A program made the position numbers and the translations under genes. Positions 1 to 7,622 of a stretch of 64,000 bases of DNA are shown here, in pieces; the stretch's first letter is position 1; every line of letters begins with the position of its first letter. This stretch comes from Butyrivibrio sp. AC2005 (GTDB lineage Bacteria > Bacillota > Clostridia > Lachnospirales > Lachnospiraceae), in contig NZ_KE384138.1 in NCBI RefSeq assembly GCF_000424145.1, positions 262,104 to 326,103 of the forward strand. The letters run 5' to 3'. The notes below the pieces were generated by a model, which ran no database searches, had not been told where the DNA came from, and worked only from the letters and a program-made list of their open reading frames with translations.

Positions 1-30
1 GCCATTGATCAGGTAGGTTAAAAAGCTCAT
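1..30 (-). CDS. livH: Branched-chain amino-acid ABC transporter permease, LivH type (first 10 codons only)
   Basis: An ATG at position 30 on the minus strand is preceded by a GGAGGA ribosome binding site (about 38-44), and the ten codons visible read MSFLTYLING, a typical beginning for LivH permeases. The rest of the gene lies outside the window. It follows the substrate-binding protein gene in the same direction, which is the usual liv order, although a terminator-like hairpin lies between the two. The family identification rests on ten residues plus context. Confidence 0.7.
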   Translation of the reverse strand, partial: MSFLTYLING

Positions 31-100
31 ACAAGTTCCTCCAAAAAAAACTAAATTCAAATTCTATAAATATTTTACAACAAAACTTTGTGTTGTAGTT

Positions 101-140
101 AAAAAACTGCGAGGGGTGCCGAATTTTCAGCATCCCTCGC
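101..140 (-). terminator. Terminator-like hairpin between the binding protein gene and livH
   Basis: The arms GCGAGGGGTGC (109-119) and GCATCCCTCGC (130-140) pair over 11 bp with one G-U, and are followed on the minus strand by six Ts (101-106). In this position it could reduce transcription from the abundant binding protein gene into the permease genes. The remaining 141-300 stretch has no gene; I see only a weak TCACC/GGTGA inverted repeat in it. Confidence 0.75.
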
Positions 141-300
141 CGATAGTCCATGAAATAATATTCTTTTTCACAAGGAAGTTCTGCTCTACTCTGTATGACA
201 TCTCACCAAACTCGATAATACCTCGTTAGGTGATCTGCACATCGCTTCGCTCGCCAGAACGACGTTCACACTAGGTTCGACAAAACCTCACCAAGTGTTC

Positions 301-1536
301 TCAGTCTGCAGTTACGTAAGCACCATCCTTGATTACGACAGCCTTAGGCTCTTTGTTGGGCTCGCCGTTAGCTTCCCATGTCATCTTAGCTGATGTAAGA
401 CCTGAAGCCTCAATCTCTGTCATAGCGCCCTTAAGAGCTTCGCAGAGGTCGCTTGTGCTCATGTCAGGTGTTGCTCCCTTAGCTTCGAGTGCCTGCTTGA
501 TGATGAAAACTGCATCATAAGCATCTGCTGCGAACTGGTTCGGAACCTCACCGTATTTTTCCTGATAATTCTTAACGAAGTTAACTGTAAGATCATCTGT
601 TGCATCTGCTGCAAAAGGTGTAAGGAGCATAAGTCCCTCAGCAAGAGATGTGTCGAAGTTCTCAACTGTAAGGATACCGTCCATACCATCTACACCGAAG
701 AATACGGGCTTGTAACCCATTGTGTCAGCCTGTGTAAGGATAAGTGAAGCATCCTTGTAGTAGATAGGAAGGAATACGAGGTCAGCACCTGCATCCTTAG
801 CCTTCTGAAGCTGTACTGAGAAATCTGTGTTGTTATCTGCTGTGAAAGCCTCAGCTGAAACTACTTCGTAGTTCTTACCGTTTGACTCTTCAACGAACTT
901 CTGATAAATACCGCTTGAGTATACATCTGAGCTGTCATAGATGATACCAACCTTTGTAGCAAGGTTGTGATCATTGATGTACTGAGCTGATGCAATACCC
1001 TGGTTAGGATCTGAGAAGCATACACGGAAAACATTGTCATATTTTACACAGTCCTCAGCAGAACCTGAAGGTGTGATCTGGAACATGTTGTCCTCTTTTG
1101 TATACTCTGAAACTGCGATTGAGCAGGCACTGGTTGTTGAACCAACAAGAATCTGCATACCCCAATCCTTAAGTGTGTTGTAAGCATTAACTGACTTCTC
1201 AGCGTTGAGCTCGTCGTCTTCCTTGCTGTACTCAACCTTGTAACCATTGATACCGCCTGCTGCATTTACTTCTTCAACCGCAAGCTCTGCCGCGTTACAT
1301 ACTGCGTTACCGTAAGCTGCTGCACCGCCTGTAAGGGGTCCGATGGCACCGATCTTGAATACACCGCCTGCGCTCTCTGATCCGCCCTGAGCCTCAGTAG
1401 ATGTCTCCGCTCCTGCATCTCCGCCTGCATTACCACCTGCATTACCACCTGCTGCATTTCCACCACAACCAGCGATAGTGCCAAGAAGCATTGCTGATGC
1501 TGCCATTACACTTACTACGCTTTTGAATCTCTTCAT
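301..1536 (-). CDS. ABC transporter substrate-binding lipoprotein, branched-chain amino-acid (LivJ/LivK) family
   Basis: This 411-residue protein has a lipoprotein signal peptide with lipobox IAGC (Cys about 24), a Gly/Ala/Ser-rich linker to about residue 60, then a Peripla_BP_6 type I periplasmic-binding fold starting with IGAIGPLTGGAAAYG and containing the repeat-like AAELAVEEVNAAGG helix typical of Leu/Ile/Val receptors. It should be anchored outside the membrane and deliver branched-chain amino acids or related ligands to the LivHMGF permease. An upstream GAGGAGG site fixes the start. livH begins about 270 bp downstream. The ligand cannot be told from sequence alone. Confidence 0.9.
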   Translation of the reverse strand: MKRFKSVVSVMAASAMLLGTIAGCGGNAAGGNAGGNAGGDAGAETSTEAQGGSESAGGVFKIGAIGPLTGGAAAYGNAVCNAAELAVEEVNAAGGINGYKVEYSKEDDELNAEKSVNAYNTLKDWGMQILVGSTTSACSIAVSEYTKEDNMFQITPSGSAEDCVKYDNVFRVCFSDPNQGIASAQYINDHNLATKVGIIYDSSDVYSSGIYQKFVEESNGKNYEVVSAEAFTADNNTDFSVQLQKAKDAGADLVFLPIYYKDASLILTQADTMGYKPVFFGVDGMDGILTVENFDTSLAEGLMLLTPFAADATDDLTVNFVKNYQEKYGEVPNQFAADAYDAVFIIKQALEAKGATPDMSTSDLCEALKGAMTEIEASGLTSAKMTWEANGEPNKEPKAVVIKDGAYVTAD

Positions 1537-1584
1537 AATTTTTTGTCCTCCTCGTAATAATCACGCTCTCGCGTTTCTTATTCG

Positions 1585-1617
1585 CATTGTATAAACAGAA
1601 AATACGTGTATACAATG
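1585..1617. promoter_or_regulatory. Inverted repeat in the leader of the binding protein gene
   Basis: CATTGTATA (1585-1593) and TATACAATG (1609-1617) form a perfect 9-bp inverted repeat separated by 15 bp. It lies between the predicted -10 box and the ribosome binding site, so it could be a repressor operator or a leader hairpin. No run of T follows it. Confidence 0.45.
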
Positions 1618-1629
1618 TAGTTATTTAAA

Positions 1630-1658
1630 ACTTTACAGTAATGAAGTGATTATGTCAA
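1630..1658 (-). promoter_or_regulatory. Predicted sigma-A promoter of the binding protein gene
   Basis: On the minus strand the sequence reads TTGACA (1653-1658), 17-bp spacer, TAAAGT (1630-1635). The -35 box is a perfect consensus and the spacing is optimal. Confidence 0.65.
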
Positions 1659-1726
1659 CCAATAAATATTCTCTGATGCCTTGTAATTATTTTACTCAGA
1701 TTTCGCACACCGGATAGTTGACTGAG

Positions 1727-3136
1727 TTATCTTATCATATTCACCGCTTCCTGAATTGAGGAAACACCTATTATTTTTATATCTTTAAAAGAACTCTTCA
1801 GCTTAGCCTCAGCTGACTTGGGAACAAGACAGGTCTTAAAGCCAAGCCTGGCAGCCTCAGATACCCTGACATCCGGCATTGTAACCGAGCGTACTTCACC
1901 GGAAAGCCCAACCTCGCCAAAGGCAATGACGTCATCAGGTATAGGCCTGTTGCGGAAGCTTGAAACTATCGCCATGCACATGGACAGGTCAAGCGCAGGT
2001 TCTATAAGCTTCATTCCACCTGCAAGGTTTATGTAGCAATCGTAGGACGAAAGCTCTAGTCCCACTCGCTTTTCAAGAACTGCCATCAATAGATTTACTC
2101 TGTTGTAGTCAGTTCCATTGGCCTGCCGCCTTGGGAAGTTAAAGTTGGTATGACTGACAAGCGCCTGTATCTCTATAAGGATTGGTCTTGTTCCTTCTAT
2201 TGAACAGGTAACCACTGATCCACTGGCATTCTCAGGCTTTCCCTCAAGCATGAATTCGGAAGGATTCTCAACTTCAGCAAGTCCCTCCTGCCTCATCTCA
2301 AATACTCCGATCTCATTTGTGGATCCAAAACGGTTTTTCACCGCTCTGAGTATTCTGTAGGAAGCATGTCTGTCTCCCTCAAAGTACAGTACAGTATCAA
2401 CCATGTGCTCGAGAACCCTTGGTCCTGCCACAGTTCCTTCCTTCGTAACATGTCCCACTATAAAAACCGAGATTCCAAGCTGCTTCGCAATACGCATCAG
2501 AACTGCTGTGGACTCTCTTACCTGGGATACGCTTCCGGGGGCAGAGCTTACATTCTCGTTAAACATGGTCTGAATTGAATCAATAATCACAACTTCAGGA
2601 GCGTCACGCCTTATGACCTCTTCTATAGTTCCAAGGTCTGTCTCACACAAAAGCGTCATGTCGTCCGTAAACTCACCTATTCTGTTGGCACGAAGCTTAA
2701 TCTGCTGAAGTGATTCCTCACCTGATATGTAGAGAACCTTTCTATGGTCTGATGCCAGAAGTCTTGCTGTCTGAAGGAGAAGCGTTGATTTACCTATTCC
2801 CGGATCTCCTCCGACAAGTGTAAGAGAACCTTTTACAAGACCACCACCCAGTACCCGGTTTAACTCTCCAATATGAGTATCAAATCTGTCTTCCTCATTT
2901 AATGTGATTTCTGAGAGCTTCATGGGCTTGTTCTGACCATCTCCCGCAGAGCCATAACCACTTCCACCAATTCCTCTTCCCCCTGCACCTTTTCCTGATT
3001 TTCCGGTAATCGAGGGTTTTATTGTCTCCTCCACAAAGCTGTTCCACTCCTTACATCCCGGGCATTGTCCCATCCACTTCGCAGATTCATATCCACAACT
3101 CTGACAAAAGAATACTGTCTTAATTTTTGTTGCCAT
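1727..3136 (-). CDS. radA: DNA repair protein RadA
   Basis: RadA is a RecA-like branch-migration helicase that acts with RecA in recombination. The 469-residue protein has the family length and layout: an N-terminal four-cysteine zinc finger (CQSC at about 11-14, CPGC at about 25-28), Walker A GGDPGIGKST, Walker B VVIIDSIQT, the RadA signature KNRFGSTNEIG, and a C-terminal Lon-protease-like domain. A glycine-rich insert lies at about 47-65. An AGAGGA site precedes the ATG. It appears to stand alone, with the hairpin-repeat array upstream and the liv promoter downstream. Confidence 0.96.
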   Translation of the reverse strand: MATKIKTVFFCQSCGYESAKWMGQCPGCKEWNSFVEETIKPSITGKSGKGAGGRGIGGSGYGSAGDGQNKPMKLSEITLNEEDRFDTHIGELNRVLGGGLVKGSLTLVGGDPGIGKSTLLLQTARLLASDHRKVLYISGEESLQQIKLRANRIGEFTDDMTLLCETDLGTIEEVIRRDAPEVVIIDSIQTMFNENVSSAPGSVSQVRESTAVLMRIAKQLGISVFIVGHVTKEGTVAGPRVLEHMVDTVLYFEGDRHASYRILRAVKNRFGSTNEIGVFEMRQEGLAEVENPSEFMLEGKPENASGSVVTCSIEGTRPILIEIQALVSHTNFNFPRRQANGTDYNRVNLLMAVLEKRVGLELSSYDCYINLAGGMKLIEPALDLSMCMAIVSSFRNRPIPDDVIAFGEVGLSGEVRSVTMPDVRVSEAARLGFKTCLVPKSAEAKLKSSFKDIKIIGVSSIQEAVNMIR

Positions 3137-3332
3137 TAGTTATTGTTTTCCTCTTCTTAAATTCATAATTTTAATTTTCTTAAAAAAGGCTTCACATAAT
3201 AAGTTGTGCCTATAGAAATATTCTCAATCTGAAAAATCCATTTCAAGTTGATACATTTTCTATAAATGATACCACAGTATTTATGCGATGATATATGTAC
3301 TTTTTTATATAATATGGCGCGTTACAACTAAT

Positions 3333-3735
3333 GCCCTGATATCATCGAGATTTGTTGTTTTCTGGGTAATCACAGTACAACTATTACCCTGATTCTTTCT
3401 TATTTTGTTGTATGCAGGGCAGGCTTGTACAACAACTACCCTGAAATCAGCATATTTTGTTATTTTCAGGGTTATCACTGTACAGCTAGTACCCTGATAT
3501 TATCTTATTTTGTTGTATCCAGGGTAGACCCTCACAACAACTACCCTGAATCCAGCACATTTTGTTGTTTTCAGGGTTATCACTATACAGCTATTACCCT
3601 GATTTTATCTTGTTTTGTTGTATTCAGGGTAGACCCTCACAACAACTACCCTGAATCCAGCATGATTTGTTGTTTTCAGGGCTTTCCCATTACAGTAAAT
3701 GCCCTGATTTTATCTTGTTTTGTCGCACACAGGGT
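3333..3735. repeat. Array of eight 35-bp hairpin repeats (array 1)
   Basis: Eight units of 35 bp start with RCCCTGA and end with TCAGGGY or a close variant, carry an inner TTTGTTGT word, and are separated by about 18-bp linkers that often contain ACAACTA or ACAGCTA. The period is about 53 bp. Each unit can fold into a short stem of CCCTGAA with TTCAGGG. The linkers fall into two alternating types rather than being unique. The array fills most of the 668 bp between radA and the next gene. The same family recurs in opposite orientation at 38237-38587. Function is unknown. Confidence 0.9.
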
Positions 3736-3762
3736 AACTGCCATGTAAACATAATACACAGC

Positions 3763-3785
3763 AAAAAGGGCTGTAAATACAGCCC
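3763..3785 (-). terminator. Rho-independent terminator of the small conserved protein gene
   Basis: GGGCTGT (3768-3774) pairs with ACAGCCC (3779-3785) around a 4-base loop, followed on the minus strand by five Ts (3763-3767). It is 20 bp past the stop codon of the gene ending at 3805. Confidence 0.85.
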
Positions 3786-3804
3786 TCTTAATCTAACACG
3801 ATAT

Positions 3805-4212
3805 TTATTTATGAATTTCTACTTTTGATGGAGCTGTACCAAGTGGAACACTGAAGCTAAGTTTGCCTCCTACTCCTGTCTGCATCGGACCAATATTCTT
3901 ACCATCCACGAGGATGTGATAACCTGTATTTTCCTCAAGTCCGACTGTAATCTGTGCGTCGCCGGGTCCTTCAACCTCAAATGCTACGCCTCCTTCACTC
4001 TCCTTAAAGTGAGTGACCGTTGTCCCCGGAACAGATTCGTAAAGGAACATCTCGTTCTGCTCAAGCTTTGTAATGTCCTTAAAGGTCTTTACCTTCAAAA
4101 CATTACCTTCGTGCTTGAAGTCATCAAGCTTCTGTTTAGCAGGTAACTCATAATTGCCAAAGCTAATTGTCCCATCAGATTCCGCCCTTAGTAACTGTTC
4201 TACGACAGCCAT
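3805..4212 (-). CDS. Conserved protein of unknown function, about 135 residues
   Basis: A small cytoplasmic protein with no signal peptide or membrane segment; it begins MAVVEQLLRAESDGTISFG and is mostly beta-rich, with a final segment that looks like an Ig-like or carbohydrate-binding sandwich (GLEENTGYHILVDGK...GGKLSFSVPL). I recall similar short proteins throughout Lachnospiraceae that databases sometimes label endosialidase, but nothing here resembles a sialidase active site (no Asp boxes), so I do not endorse that name. An AGGAGG site (GGAGGTAG) lies just before the ATG, and its own terminator follows. It lies between clpC and the hairpin array. Confidence 0.75.
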   Translation of the reverse strand: MAVVEQLLRAESDGTISFGNYELPAKQKLDDFKHEGNVLKVKTFKDITKLEQNEMFLYESVPGTTVTHFKESEGGVAFEVEGPGDAQITVGLEENTGYHILVDGKNIGPMQTGVGGKLSFSVPLGTAPSKVEIHK

Positions 4213-4401
4213 TTTCTACCTCCTGTTTTAGGCACTGCACAGAATACTCTGTGACAGTAAATAATAGAATGTTTTCTCACTTAATTATAAAGCATATACC
4301 ACTATAATTTTATTAAAAATTTATGAATCCTTAAGAGCCTTTGGCGACATTTTTGCAAATATCCGCATTTTAAGTCTTAGTCAGCATTTATAAAAATATG
4401 A

Positions 4402-6969
4402 TTATTTTTTTGTACCCGTTTTACCTGCGGTAGTTTTCTTTGTTGTAGACTTTTTAGCAGATGCTTTCTTTGCAGGTGCCTTTTTTCCTGAAGACTTACT
4501 ACCGGATGACTTTGATACTTCGCCCTTATCACCTTTTTGCGAAAAGACAATCTTATCGTCCTTAAGTCCAATAGTAACCTTGCTGTCGCGCTTGATATTA
4601 CCCTTAAGAAGCTCCTCAGCCATAGCATCCTCAATAACTGACTGGATTGCTCTCTTAAGAGGTCTGGCACCCATCTTAGCATCCGAGTATTTCTTAACAA
4701 GATACTGCTTAACCGGCTGTGACATCACGAGATCGATGCCAAGCTGCTCCTTGCATCTCTTACTGAGATTCTTACTAAGAAGCGCCACAATCTCCATCAT
4801 TTCCTTCTCATTGAGAGGATGGAATACCATAATCTCATCGATACGGTTTATGAATTCTGGTTTGAAAAGTCGTTTAACCTCTTCCATAACGCCGCTCTTC
4901 ATGTGCTCATAATCCTTCTTTTCATCGGAAGCTGTATCAAAACCAAGCTTCTTGGGCTCGATGATTCGCTGAGCACCGACGTTTGAAGTCATGATAAGAA
5001 TCGTATTCTTGAAGCTGACCTTACGTCCCTTGGCATCAGTGATATGACCATCATCAAGAACCTGCAGGAGCACATTGAAAATATCAGGGTGTGCTTTCTC
5101 AATCTCATCAAAGAGAATGACTGAATACGGATGTCTTCTTACCTTCTCTGAAAGCTGCCCGCCCTCATCATATCCAACATAACCCGGAGGTGAACCGATC
5201 ATCTTGGATACTGAATGTCCTTCCATATACTCGGACATGTCAACTCTTATAAGGGCATTCTCATCACCGAACATAGCCTCTGCAAGTGCCTTTGAAAGCT
5301 CTGTCTTACCAACACCTGTGGGTCCGAGGAAAAGGAATGACCCGATGGGTCTGTTTGGATCCTGCAGACCTACGCGGCCTCTTCTTATTGCCTTTGATAC
5401 AGCAACTACTGCATCCTCCTGCCCGATAACTCTCTGGTGAAGGATTTTCTCGAGCTTAAGAAGTCTCTCGGATTCCTTCTCGGCAATCTTCTTAACAGGT
5501 ATCTTGGTCCACATCGCAACTACTTCCGCAATGTCATTTTCAGTAACAATATAGTCTGCGTTCTTTTCCTTCTTATCCTCTGCAGCCTTCTTGCGGTTGT
5601 ACTTTTTGATAAGTGCTTCCTGCTCACGGTGTACCTGTCCTGCGCCTGCAAAGTCCTCCTTTGCAAGGAGCTCTTCAACCTGAGAGTCCATCTCTCTGAT
5701 CTCCTGCTCCATGTCACGAAGTGCAGATGATGATCCTGTAAGTCTCAGCCTTACAGCTGATGAAGCTTCATCAATAAGGTCAATGGCCTTATCGGGAAGA
5801 TTTCTGTCATTTATATAACGACTACTGAGGTCAACAGCTGCCTGAATAGCCTCAGGTGTAATCTGCACATGATGATGCTCTTCGTATTTTCCGACGATTC
5901 CATTCATAATAGCAAGTGTCTCGTCCCTGTCAGGTTCCTCTACACTTACAGGCTGGAAACGTCTCTCAAGAGCTGCATCCTTCTCGACATACTTGCGGTA
6001 CTCAGTTATGGTTGTAGCACCTATCATCTGAATCTCGCCTCTTGCAAGAGAAGGCTTTAAAATATTTGAAGCGTCTATTGCACCTTCAGCACCACCGGCA
6101 CCGATAAGTGTGTGCATCTCATCCACGAAAAGGATAATATTTCCGTCATCAATAACTTCACGGATAACTCTTTTTATACGCTCCTCAAATTCACCTCTGT
6201 ACTTGGAACCCGCAATCATTCCTGATAAGTCAAGTGTAAGCAGTCTCTTATTCTGCACAGTAAAAGGAACATCACCTGACACGATTCTCTGGGCAAGCCC
6301 CTCCACTACTGCTGTCTTACCTACACCGGGCTCACCGATAAGGCAGGGATTATTCTTGGTTCTGCGGCTAAGGATCTGTATAACACGCTGAATTTCATTG
6401 TCTCTGCCAATTATGGGATCGAGCTTATTATCAGCAGCAAGGGCTGTAAGATCGCGACTGTACTGGTCAAGCATGGATGCTTTTTTCTTGGCATTGTTCT
6501 TTCTTCCAAGATCCTCTTTTACCAGACTTGCATCCTCTCCCATGGCTGAAAGTGTCTCAGCATAAATCTTCTGAATTGAAACATTCATGGTGCCAATCAG
6601 ACGAACGGCAACATTCTCACCCTCCTTAATAAGCGCAAGAAGAATGTGCTCCGTACCGATCTTGTCAGCACGAAATCTTGATGCCTGCCTGTCAGCCTCA
6701 TCAAGTACGCTCTCCGCACGGGGAGAAAAACCTTCCTTATCAAGGAGTGTAATATTACCACCCTCAACAATAAGGTCTCTGATGACATCCATCATCTTGT
6801 CTTCATTGATTCCGTTATCAATAAGTATTCTTGAAGCCACGCAGCCCTCTGTCCTTATGAGTCCCATAAGCAGATGCTCCGTACCAACATAATTAAGTTT
6901 AAGTGTTCTTGCGGTTTTTCTTGCAAGCTTAAGCGCTTCCTGCGCTTTCTCAGTATATTCTTTGCTCAA
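4402..6969 (-). CDS. clpC: ATP-dependent Clp protease ATP-binding subunit ClpC
   Basis: A Hsp100 unfoldase that feeds substrates to ClpP. The 855 residues show two N-terminal Clp-N repeats (about 1-145), AAA1 with Walker A GEPGVGKT, a UVR/middle-domain helix (EELLAKEDFAGAGQVHREQ), AAA2 with GPTGVGKT and VILFDEIEKAHPD, an LGF loop of the kind that docks on ClpP, and the D2-small domain. The last about 43 residues are a Lys/Ala/Ser/Thr tail with about one third lysine (repeated SAKKSTTKK-like pieces), unusual for ClpC. ATG follows AAGGAGTTTG. The gene follows a GntR regulator by 49 bp; no ctsR-mcsA-mcsB genes are next to it, unlike the Bacillus operon. Confidence 0.95.
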   Translation of the reverse strand: MSKEYTEKAQEALKLARKTARTLKLNYVGTEHLLMGLIRTEGCVASRILIDNGINEDKMMDVIRDLIVEGGNITLLDKEGFSPRAESVLDEADRQASRFRADKIGTEHILLALIKEGENVAVRLIGTMNVSIQKIYAETLSAMGEDASLVKEDLGRKNNAKKKASMLDQYSRDLTALAADNKLDPIIGRDNEIQRVIQILSRRTKNNPCLIGEPGVGKTAVVEGLAQRIVSGDVPFTVQNKRLLTLDLSGMIAGSKYRGEFEERIKRVIREVIDDGNIILFVDEMHTLIGAGGAEGAIDASNILKPSLARGEIQMIGATTITEYRKYVEKDAALERRFQPVSVEEPDRDETLAIMNGIVGKYEEHHHVQITPEAIQAAVDLSSRYINDRNLPDKAIDLIDEASSAVRLRLTGSSSALRDMEQEIREMDSQVEELLAKEDFAGAGQVHREQEALIKKYNRKKAAEDKKEKNADYIVTENDIAEVVAMWTKIPVKKIAEKESERLLKLEKILHQRVIGQEDAVVAVSKAIRRGRVGLQDPNRPIGSFLFLGPTGVGKTELSKALAEAMFGDENALIRVDMSEYMEGHSVSKMIGSPPGYVGYDEGGQLSEKVRRHPYSVILFDEIEKAHPDIFNVLLQVLDDGHITDAKGRKVSFKNTILIMTSNVGAQRIIEPKKLGFDTASDEKKDYEHMKSGVMEEVKRLFKPEFINRIDEIMVFHPLNEKEMMEIVALLSKNLSKRCKEQLGIDLVMSQPVKQYLVKKYSDAKMGARPLKRAIQSVIEDAMAEELLKGNIKRDSKVTIGLKDDKIVFSQKGDKGEVSKSSGSKSSGKKAPAKKASAKKSTTKKTTAGKTGTKK

Positions 6970-7018
6970 GCAAACTCCTTTCTGACTCTCACAGTCAAGT
7001 CCCGGATATTAGTCATTC

Positions 7019-7390
7019 TCACATTCCATAGCTGCCGTAGATTCTGTCTACCATCTCGTGTATCTCATCCTTGGTCACGCCCTTACACATGGCCCTGGCA
7101 AGAACCACACTGAGCATATCCTGGGCCTCCTCAAGTGCTTCCAGCTTATTTAAGTCAATGGCTATTATGGCACCACGCCGTCTGTCTATCTTGACAAAGC
7201 CTTCCCTCTGTAAAATGGAATAAGCCTTGTTGACTGTATGCATGTTAATGCCAATCATGTCTGCAAGCTGTCGTACACTTGGAAGCTGTTCACCCTCCCG
7301 GAACTGAGACGTTGCTATGCCCATTATGATCTGATTACACAGCTGAACATACAGGGCTTCATCACTGTTAAAATCAATTTCAATTACCAT
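7019..7390 (-). CDS. GntR-family transcriptional regulator, short YtrA-like type
   Basis: The 123-residue protein has a GntR winged helix (about 5-72: ALYVQLCNQIIMGIATS, then SVRQLADMIGINMHTVNKAY as the helix-turn-helix) and only a short helical C-terminus, as in the YtrA subfamily, with no effector domain of FadR or HutC type. A longer reading frame exists, but the ATG at 7390 is the only one with a good site (AGGAAAGGAG) and it follows the predicted promoter. It is followed directly by clpC, so the two are probably co-transcribed. A palindrome overlapping its -10 box suggests autoregulation. YtrA-type regulators usually sit next to ABC transporters; a clpC neighbour is less usual. Confidence 0.88.
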   Translation of the reverse strand: MVIEIDFNSDEALYVQLCNQIIMGIATSQFREGEQLPSVRQLADMIGINMHTVNKAYSILQREGFVKIDRRRGAIIAIDLNKLEALEEAQDMLSVVLARAMCKGVTKDEIHEMVDRIYGSYGM

Positions 7391-7407
7391 GAACAGTCTC
7401 CTTTCCT

Positions 7408-7426
7408 GTGATACATCTAGTATAAC
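7408..7426. promoter_or_regulatory. Candidate GntR operator overlapping the gntR-clpC -10 box
   Basis: The 19-bp sequence GTGATACATCTAGTATAAC is a near-perfect palindrome (arms GTGATAC and GTATAAC, 5-bp centre, one mismatch). GT...AC ends are typical of GntR-family operators. It covers the predicted -10 element (7419-7424), so binding would block transcription. Confidence 0.55.
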
Positions 7427-7446
7427 AAAGGAGACTCTCATGTCAA
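7419..7446 (-). promoter_or_regulatory. Predicted promoter of gntR-clpC
   Basis: Minus strand TTGACA (7441-7446), 16-bp spacer, TATACT (7419-7424). The spacer also contains the palindrome GAGAGTCTC. Confidence 0.8.
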
Positions 7447-7454
7447 TAAAAAAA

Positions 7455-7597
7455 GCTATGTGGTTTTCTAAAATAAAAAACATGGATATCTCCTCTCTCG
7501 TTGTTCGAAACAGTCGATATCCATGTTTTATTAAATTTTGAAAACCATCTCCTCGTCCGAGAACTGCAAATCTATGATACCCACATCCTGGGCTAAA
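7455..7597 (-). repeat. Terminator-bearing palindromic element, copy B (partial)
   Basis: Reading the minus strand from 7597, this copy has GGGTATCATAGATTTG, the conserved block TTCTCGGACGAGGAGATG, then a long stem-loop whose inner arms GATATCCATGT (7516-7526) and ACATGGATATC (7480-7490) end in a T-rich tract. It matches the plus-strand element at 45124-45337, including four positions where both partners of a base pair have changed together. Copy B lacks the outer 3' arm. It lies immediately after the SH3 protein gene and probably terminates it. Confidence 0.85.
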
Positions 7598-7622
7598 TAA
7601 AATTTACTTTATGGTTTAAATA

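Noticed and set aside
3333-3735. CRISPR array
   Set aside because: Repeats and linkers both vary, the linkers are alternating copies of two sequences, the linkers are only 18 bp, and no cas gene is present in the window.
3425-3748. Open frame of 107 codons across hairpin array 1
   Set aside because: The frame follows from the repeat period; the product is repeated FCCFQGYHYTA-like text, there is no ribosome binding site, and the same family at 38221-38559 gives another such frame.
3805-4212. Endosialidase
   Set aside because: A name I recall for similar proteins, but the length and the absence of any sialidase motif do not support it.
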